Below are positions 57,031 to 64,000 of a stretch of 64,000 nt of DNA, piece by piece. The notes below the pieces were generated by a model. It was not told the origin of the DNA. It searched no databases and saw only the letters and a list, made by a program, of their open reading frames with translations. The first letter of the stretch is position 1; every line of letters starts with the position of its first letter. Position numbers and translations under genes: made by a program. Source of the DNA: Hermatobates lingyangjiaoensis (Eukaryota; Arthropoda; Insecta; Hemiptera; Hermatobatidae); assembly GCA_026182355.1 (NCBI GenBank), contig JAPFBL010000006.1, positions 7,468,501 through 7,532,500 of the forward strand. The letters run 5' to 3'.

Positions 57031-57720
57031 AAGAGCAATAGGAGCATGTTTCTGAAAGAAAATATATATACTGCCTCGATTAGAGGTATAAGGTCTAAAT
57101 ACCATTCTTTTGAAGAAGTAAAGGTACACTGTATTCTGAGTCATCCTGCCTTAAAGTCACATCCAGGAGATTTTATACTCTTAGTGCTCTATGCAGCTCT
57201 ATCATGGCAGAAAGCTTTGAAAATACAAAGGAAATTTAAGAAATTAGAACAGTTGAATATACTATAACCCTTGAAAATGTTAAACATATTTAGAACGATT
57301 TCATACAATATGCCTGTGTGACTGACGGTATCCTGCCCATCGTCAAGAGCGAGCAAAGCAAAGTTGGGAGGTTATGTAGAAGACAGCCTTGTTATGAACC
57401 AACTTCGGCACTTACATAAATCAATGAATATCGCACTATGAAGACAATAAAGGAGGCGATTATGTATTTTTGCAAAATGAAATTCTCAGTATGTACGAAT
57501 CTCTGAATCAAAAGTAGTTGGGTGAGGCAAAGGACGCAGCATAAAAAATGGATGAGACTCGAGAATCACTAGTGGTTGATAACAGTGTGAGACTGCCAAC
57601 TGTTGCATCCAGATAAGGCTGTCTGGAGGAGTGCCACAGTGGCAAAGGAGAGACTGGGCCACCTGTGAAACACCAACAGCCTGAACTCTTTGGATCGTTG
57701 ACGTACTATTTTACAAAACA
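57031..57720. other. Less AT-rich block, possibly ORF1 of the adjacent LINE
   Basis: Upstream, in LINE orientation, of the 56150 endonuclease. Its composition differs from the bulk DNA, but no gag-type zinc knuckle could be read with confidence. Confidence 0.3.
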
Positions 57721-59880
57721 GTGAGAGTAAATAAACAAAACGTAAATACTTCTATTTAAATATAGCATTTAAAGTTAATAATTAGTATTAAGATATAGGT
57801 TACTACTTATAAATAGATTACAATAACCTAGATTACAACACTCACTATTAATTATTAACAGTTTTATTAATGATGAACAAATTTCCCTATTTATTTAATT
57901 TGGAAATTTGTATTCCAAGTAATTGCTGTTAACTTATATCATGTTTCAAGTTTTCATTTATCTACATCCACTCGCTTTAATATATCAAAATGCTTTTGAG
58001 GCTCCTGATTCCACTTTTGATATTTTTTTATGCAATTGGGATGACATTAATGAAACAAACATTTCCAAGGAGCTTGGTATCTATCTTCGAAACCCTTATA
58101 GGAGTGTAATGACAAAAAAAAAACAAAAACAAAAAAATAAATAAACATATTCTGCAACATTATTATATTGGATATTGCTTCCCAGAAAAAAAAAATATTA
58201 AAGAATACACAATTTCTGTTTTTAATCCTGAGTAGAAATTATTAACTGGACTAGTAACTATCAAGCTAACAATTATCACTTTAGAAATTATAAATCTCAC
58301 TAAAATGGATTAAATAATAGATATTCTAATTTATTTATTGCTTATAAAAAAATACTTAAAAAAATTATAATTTATAAAAATTTATTAGTAAAAGTTTTTG
58401 CAATTTATTGCAAAGAAAACACTTTTTGGTTGCTTTAAAAATTTGACTTTTTTCCTGTTACTGCTTCTGTCAGTTTTATAACAATACCATAGTTTCAACA
58501 ATCTAGGAGTGACAGGAGAAAAATATGTTTACATGAATTTATATCGGAGTAATTATTATTGCATTTGATTATTGCAATACATTTCATAGTTCTTGGATTA
58601 AAATTGTTATTAAAATATTTATTAAGATTTGCTATAAGATCCATTTTTGTGTATCAATCAAATGTTTGTGGACACGCTAGAAGTGACACTGATTGATGTG
58701 TCTAATTCGTATGTTACAAACAAATTTGCGCTGTAATACATATATGCCTTCTGAAAGGATACAAATCACACCATTTGATAGATTATAATAAAATTATACC
58801 AACATTTTCATTTTTTAAGGAAATGAGGGGTTAATTGTTTTGTTGAAATTACATGGACGACAAGGGTGTTACGAGAATGTGAGACACATTTTCAGATTTC
58901 AAACTTTTATTTATCAAAACATTAATTACTTTTAATAAAATAAACTTAATATTAGTAAGCTGTAAAAAAGGACCGATTACATCAAATGTTAATCATGCTA
59001 TAAGAAGTATAAACTCATTTTAATATAATGGATAACCCGCTGAACTTATTAGTTATGTTTGTATTGATGTATACATTTTAACAGAATCTAGTCAGCCAGA
59101 ATTATTATTTATAGGTTAATTAAAAAAAATTGAAGTTTGTTTAAATAGTTATATGAGAGAACAATAACAATCTTGTAACTACAAAAACAGGGACAAATCA
59201 AGCTTATATTATGTTTTCCAGGGTTTGAGGTCGCTTGTCTAACGAAAGTTTTGTAACAAATATTGAACCTTTAAAAAATCTTAGAACCATTTATTTGATT
59301 CAAGTCGATTTTAGAAATTCATTGTTTTTGTGTTATGAAGCATAAGACAGGCACTTTATTGCTAAATGAAATTATAAGATACTAATTTATAGTAACTTCA
59401 ACGGAGATTTAAAAAACTGAAAATTATTAATTGTTTCATTTCGAATATTATCAGTGTTTACATTGTAAGAAGGGTAATATTACAACAAAAATTACAAATA
59501 TTAAATTCTATTTGGTTATGAAAAGTGTTTGATAAATGAGCATCTTTATAAAGAACAACATTACAAATCGGAACCATGAAACCACAAATCGCTACCATGA
59601 AACAGAATAAACTACAAAAATTTGGTTAAAATATAATAAAATATCTCTCAAACAAAAAAAAACTAAATTCAAAAATGTATATCCTTGAAAATATTTGACA
59701 TCATTCTTGTTGTTACATTTTTTTCTTGTTTTCCAGGAAACTTTCTACACTATATATTGTTTACAAATCTCACATTTCTTTAAGTCAAGTTTGGACTTCA
59801 GTGAAACTTGGCCAACAATTATTTCTAATTAACTGATATATTTTTTTTACATCTAAGTCTGCTAAATAAGCACTATTATT
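57721..59880. other. AT-rich DNA, no gene seen
   Basis: Low-complexity A/T sequence; open stretches are short and lack splice support. Confidence 0.45.
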
Positions 59881-59884
59881 ATTA

Positions 59885-60560
59885 ACATTATTTGAGGGTG
59901 ACTATAGCACTGCGTCTTACAAACTATTGTACTTCCCCCCTTCTGTACTAAAGTACCCAGGCAGTTAGCTTCAACGCCTCCAAGAAGCTCTGTACTTTTG
60001 CTGGGTCTAGTTGGTAAAAGTTTTTATATTTTATATTTATATTTTGTTGAGTGTCCTGAATCACCTACCTCTGTGCAGCAAAGTTGCCTGACAGCCAGCA
60101 GGTGAAACGGTGTTTCTTCCTCTTCTTTGTAGAATTTGCACAAGCTATCATTGATAAGGTTCATTCAGGATTCCTACGTTTTGGGGGAAAGTGACTTCCT
60201 TCTCCTTCTTCGGGACAATCTTCTTCGGGTCCTTAGATGCACTTATGGGAGGTTAGCTCCCACTAGTTAGCGCTTTTGGACCCTCTGCACTTCTGGAGGA
60301 TGGTCTCCGGACTTCTTTCTCCTTCGTATCATACAGGAGAAAATCCCTGAAGCTCTGTCGGTGGTATTTTGCCCACTCCGGCAGAGCACCGCATACAGGA
60401 CTAAGGCTATTTACTCAAGGGTTGAGAAAAGAGGAGAGGACTTGGGAATTTGGAAGGATTGTGAAACGAGGGTGGTCGAGAAAACCTCGCGAAACCCGAA
60501 AGTCTGAGTTGAGTTGCTACTAGAGGTAAAGTCTAGTGCTAGTGGCTATTAGAAGCGCAG
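59885..60560 (-). pseudogene. LINE 3' end (same family as 52795) with upstream GC-richer part
   Basis: The part 59885-60165 aligns with 52805-53090: FYKEEEETPFHLL (CxxC lost), the same linker and end, then a TAA/TTA tail at about 59878-59892. The adjoining 60180-60560 is GC-richer and may be earlier sequence of the same or another element; its minus frame reads SFRDFLLYDTKEKEVRRPSS with stops further on. Confidence 0.6.
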
Positions 60561-61689
60561 AACCACTCCATTACTACCACAAAATAAGCACTAATATATA
60601 GAGCAGATTTCAATAATGCTCTTAATATAAGTTATTTTTAAGCCTGCATTGTATATTTCTAAAATAAATCATGCTAGTATTTTATTAATTTTTCTTTATT
60701 CTAGTGTATTACAGCAATAATCTTTAATATTGTACCTACCTGAAATCTTCTAGGCTAGTGTGATTTCGATTCGACGGATTTACGTATTTTTGTGTACAAG
60801 TTCTACACCTCACGATAAACAAATTAGTCATAGCAGTTATGATATCTCTCAGTGATTATGAAACAAAACAATTGGGATTGTACTCCAAACCTTAGTTCTA
60901 GAGGAAAGCAGGTCGACACCCTCGTGTAGCATATTAGCCGTGACCTGTGTGATGTTGCAGACGTGGGCAGTAGCAGCGCTGAGTGCTGCAGGCCGCTCGA
61001 GCGAGGCAATCGTCGTCGACGACGCCTGGGGAAGTTCGGCAAGAAGTTACCAGACCTTGCAGCTACACGTGGACACGCCTCCAGCCAAGTCAGTTCACGC
61101 TTCTTTTCACTAAAGGACATTAATTAGACGCTTAATTAAACATAACACGACATGAGCAGCTAATGAAAATTATTTTGTTAAACTGCATTCACCGTACTCA
61201 ATGAAAATAATAATATTGATCTTTTCATTTGCACTATAATTAAATCAATAAATATATTATTCTGTTATTTCAAATAATAATGAATAATATTTATCTATTT
61301 CAGTCACTTTAATAATGAAACTTCAATAATAAATTTAACAGAGTTTTATATTTATTAATTTTATTATTACTGATGTAATAAATAATATTGTATCATCATT
61401 AAAAATATATTACAACTATCTCAACATACTTCCATTAGGCATTAATCATACATAATCATGTGTCCTCTACCTTCATAGCTTTAAAGTAAGTTCTAAGTAT
61501 TTGGTCTGGACGGAGGACCAAATTTTGATGAAAATTAGAGACTGCAAGTGTGTGTTTTTAATTTCTCTATGTTTCTTTATGTACATTGAACTATATATAT
61601 ATAATATATATATATATATATGCAGTCCTATACCACAATCAAAAAGTAAAACAAGAGAAATAAATGCTCTGAGAGCTTACACTTTATGC
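60561..61689. other. Intergenic, with a GC-rich island at 60880-61100
   Basis: The island (CpG-containing, e.g. CAATCGTCGTCGACGACGCC) is the most GC-rich spot seen. A plus-strand frame from ATG near 60953 runs 53 codons (LQTWAVAALSAAGRSSEAIV ...), but no TATA box or splice donor supports it, and the minus strand is open too. It could be a promoter or first exon. The rest is AT-rich, with a TA run near 61595-61621. Confidence 0.3.
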
Positions 61690-61890
61690 CAACTTGTGTG
61701 TGAATTTGTGGCAACTTGTTTGCCTCTGGACTGATGAATTCGGGGTCCAATACCCACTTTGACCCTCGATTTATTCACACGGGAGGTGAATTAATTTGAG
61801 CACGTGTCCTTCGGAGAGAACGTTAAGCCATCGGTCCCGAACCTGTACTATGTCATGTACTCGTTAAAGATTCCTATTCTATATATACTT
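61690..61890 (+). mobile_element. tRNA-derived SINE, copy 2
   Basis: Matches 38841-39030: GGCAACTTGTTTGCCTCTGG, CTCGATTTATTCACACGGGA, CATCGGTCCCGAACCTGTAC and GTACTCGTTAAAGATTCCTA. The B box is degraded (GGGGTCCAATACC). Confidence 0.65.
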
Positions 61891-63830
61891 GAGTTATGCA
61901 AAATTTAGGACTCCCAATGTCAACTGAATCTCTTCCTTCTATGGTATCTCAAAAAGCTAATGCTCGGCCTATGTGTGTTCCCTTGAGAGGCTGCCCCTCC
62001 ATCCTAACATAACCTAAAGCATTTATTTAATGATATATTCAGTAAAAGAAAATTGTTTCCAAAATACAATATAACATTACATAGTATTTTGTAGATATTA
62101 TCAATGGTCAAATTTCAAACAAAATGGCTGATTAAATAAACGTCGTAAAACTTGAGAGTCATTAAACCTCCGAGTCAATAAATCATAAATAAATAATTGC
62201 ATTTTTCTTTTTAATTTTTTTGCTTATTTATATGGATAACACTGTGTTATAATAGAAGAAGACTGTTTAATCTTTAAATAAATTCTTTTACAGCCTTTCG
62301 TTTTTATGTCATATTTATTGTCATTAACTTTAGTTGTTTACAATGCTGTTAAAAGAGTTAAATCATATTAACATTTTGGATAAAGAAAAGAAGGAAAGAA
62401 GGATGTGATAGAAGGTGCATCAGCCTGGGGCTGCAACGAACTCAGTGCTTTTCTCTGACCAGCGCCTCGCCTAATTAGAACGAACCATTTAGAGCGTGCT
62501 CCTCCATAATTATATAACACAACAACCTTGCTGGCTAAACTTTTACTTGCTCAATGCTTTGAATCATCAGTTTTCTCTCAAATCGCATCAAACACATCTT
62601 CTTAAAACAGTCAACAGCAAATACTAAATGACCAAGTTTTCACAGTAATGAAAGTTTAATGAACGAAAATAAGTGACTGAAACAGATATTTTCATTTAAA
62701 ATAAAAACCACTGTCTCAAATAAAACCCATTTTTTTTCATTTATAAGATATATAAATAGTATTTTAAAGGTGAACCATGAAGTTCACCATGGTTCACATT
62801 TAAACCATAACATAATAACAGACACAGTCATGCAAAGAAGATCTTACTGTACACAGAGACAATATTTTAATTTTTAAAGATAAGTATCCCCAAAGCATTC
62901 TGTGGAAACCACTACAAACAATGCTTTATTATATTACATTTTACTAGAAAAACAAACTTCCTCAAAAATATATTCTGTTTTTGTTTATAAAAAAATAATA
63001 CCAACGTTTTTTTTAAATATGCTCGAAATGTGCTAAAAGTTCTTATAATTTTTTTAAATAAAATGCATTGTTTAGTAACATTAAAATGAATTAAGCAAGC
63101 ACGCAATTCTTGAAATATGATTTAACATTGAAACGTAGATTTGTAAATCAGGTTTATTTCTTCATCAACGTGTTTATTGATTCTTATAAACAGCTGGTTT
63201 GGTTTAAATCGTTAGAAAAATATTTATGGTAAATATCTATTCTTTCAGAAACAAACTTTTTAAAAAATTATTATATAATAATTCCTATTCAATTAATAAT
63301 TCTATAAATAATTATAATATTATATATCATTCAAGATTATTAAAGTAAGTTTTTTTTTCAAAAATTACAGTTACAGTTTTATTATTGCATTTTTACAATA
63401 TTACATTTTTAATGATTGTGAACAGGAAAAATTTACAACAAATAGACTGTGGACCAGACTTAATAGAAGCAGTCTAATGGTACTATAAGCTTACATTTAT
63501 TTGTTAATAACAGGTATTTCAATGCAAGTACTTCCCAAAAGATGCTACAGTGTTTTTAAAAAAAAAATACTTTCGGCCATAAATGTCAGAACGATACTTT
63601 TATTCTAACCTTTGAAAAAGTAATCTTCAGAATTTGGTCATAGCAAATACCTTCATAACCAATATTTTCCAATCTGACAATATTTTTCCTGACTTACAAC
63701 GGTAATGGCGTTGTAAAAATTTCAAGAAAAGTAATAAATAATCTTTAATTAATGAGTGTTCCTGTATTCAAAATTAAATAATTAAACAAATACTTTTATT
63801 TGGAATACAGAACAGAATGCACTTTAGAAG
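61891..63830. other. AT-rich DNA, no gene assigned
   Basis: 62400-62530 is less AT-rich and has a TATATAAC at about 62513 with no start-plus-exon downstream. A perfect hairpin GGTGAACCATG/CATGGTTCAC lies at about 62768-62796. Otherwise nothing. Confidence 0.35.
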
Positions 63831-64000
63831 TAATGCAGTGCACCTCTTCAGCAAAGGCATTAAAGAGGTGAGGTGGCCGCTCAAGTGCGATGCTTGACCG
63901 GCCACTCCCGCCATGTCCAGCCTCCTCGACCTCGTCTGCACCTCAGTCCATGTCCACACCCCAACATTTGATAGACCTCCACCCTCTCCACTACTGTTAC
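63831..64000. other. GC-rich segment running off the window end
   Basis: Abrupt change to GC-rich sequence (GTGAGGTGGCCGCTCAAGTG, GGCCACTCCCGCCATGTCC). The minus strand is open (DMAGVAGQASHLSGHLTSLM) from about 63960 downward. It may be part of an exon or element cut by the window edge; not identifiable. Confidence 0.3.

Overview
The window is strongly AT-rich animal DNA: intron-bearing, full of (TA)n tracts and packed with decayed transposable elements of animal type (hAT, Tigger/pogo, Jockey/I-like LINEs, Penelope-like ends, tRNA-derived SINEs). TATA boxes followed by TCAG(T) initiators, non-LTR elements with RNase H and CCHC-like tails, and Tigger-type termini point to an arthropod. The sequence does not let me name the species. 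There are no prokaryotic features, rRNA genes or CRISPR arrays.

No long conserved housekeeping gene is visible. What can be built by joining short open stretches through GT/AG splice sites in compatible phase is a set of small genes for predicted secreted proteins. Gene A (minus strand, 8806 to 1607) is a Thr/Ser/acid-rich mucin-like protein whose signal-peptide exon lies 5.8 kb from its main exon, and whose 37-residue repeat runs straight through an in-frame TAG. Gene B (plus strand, 9419 to 13290) is a three-exon, 73-residue secreted peptide head-to-head with A. Gene C (minus, 19538 to 18920) encodes about 147 residues, gene D (minus, 22656 to 22029) about 131 residues with a very short intron, and gene I (minus, 39617 to 39245) 72 residues. 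Gene E (plus) is a TATA promoter with a six-codon first exon at 35064 and a possible last exon at 38314. A, B, C, D and I share a layout: TATA-type box, 5'UTR of roughly 15 to 50 bases, N-terminal hydrophobic leader, few exons. They look like secretory-gland or effector-type genes, but no family is recognised and their function is unknown. A few isolated exon candidates (24601, 29999, 31058, 32682, 51871) may belong to further genes.

Layout: 1-1.1 kb hAT remnant; 1.5-8.8 kb gene A with a LINE in its intron; 9.4-13.4 kb gene B with a 1.1-kb dispersed repeat in intron 2; 13.6-16.5 kb Penelope-type sequence; 18.9-19.6 kb gene C; 19.7-21.5 kb cluster of Penelope-like ends and (TA)n; 22.0-22.7 kb gene D; 23.0-23.7 kb Tigger MITE; 28.5-29.4 kb second hAT remnant; 35.0-38.4 kb gene E with an 83-bp minisatellite (ten units) between its parts; 39.2-39.7 kb gene I; 40.6-51.4 kb mostly repeats, including a LINE split by a 0.6-kb foldback element; 52-61 kb LINE fragments; the remainder is unassigned AT-rich DNA. 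All gene models are hand-built from splice signals and reading frame and need transcript evidence.
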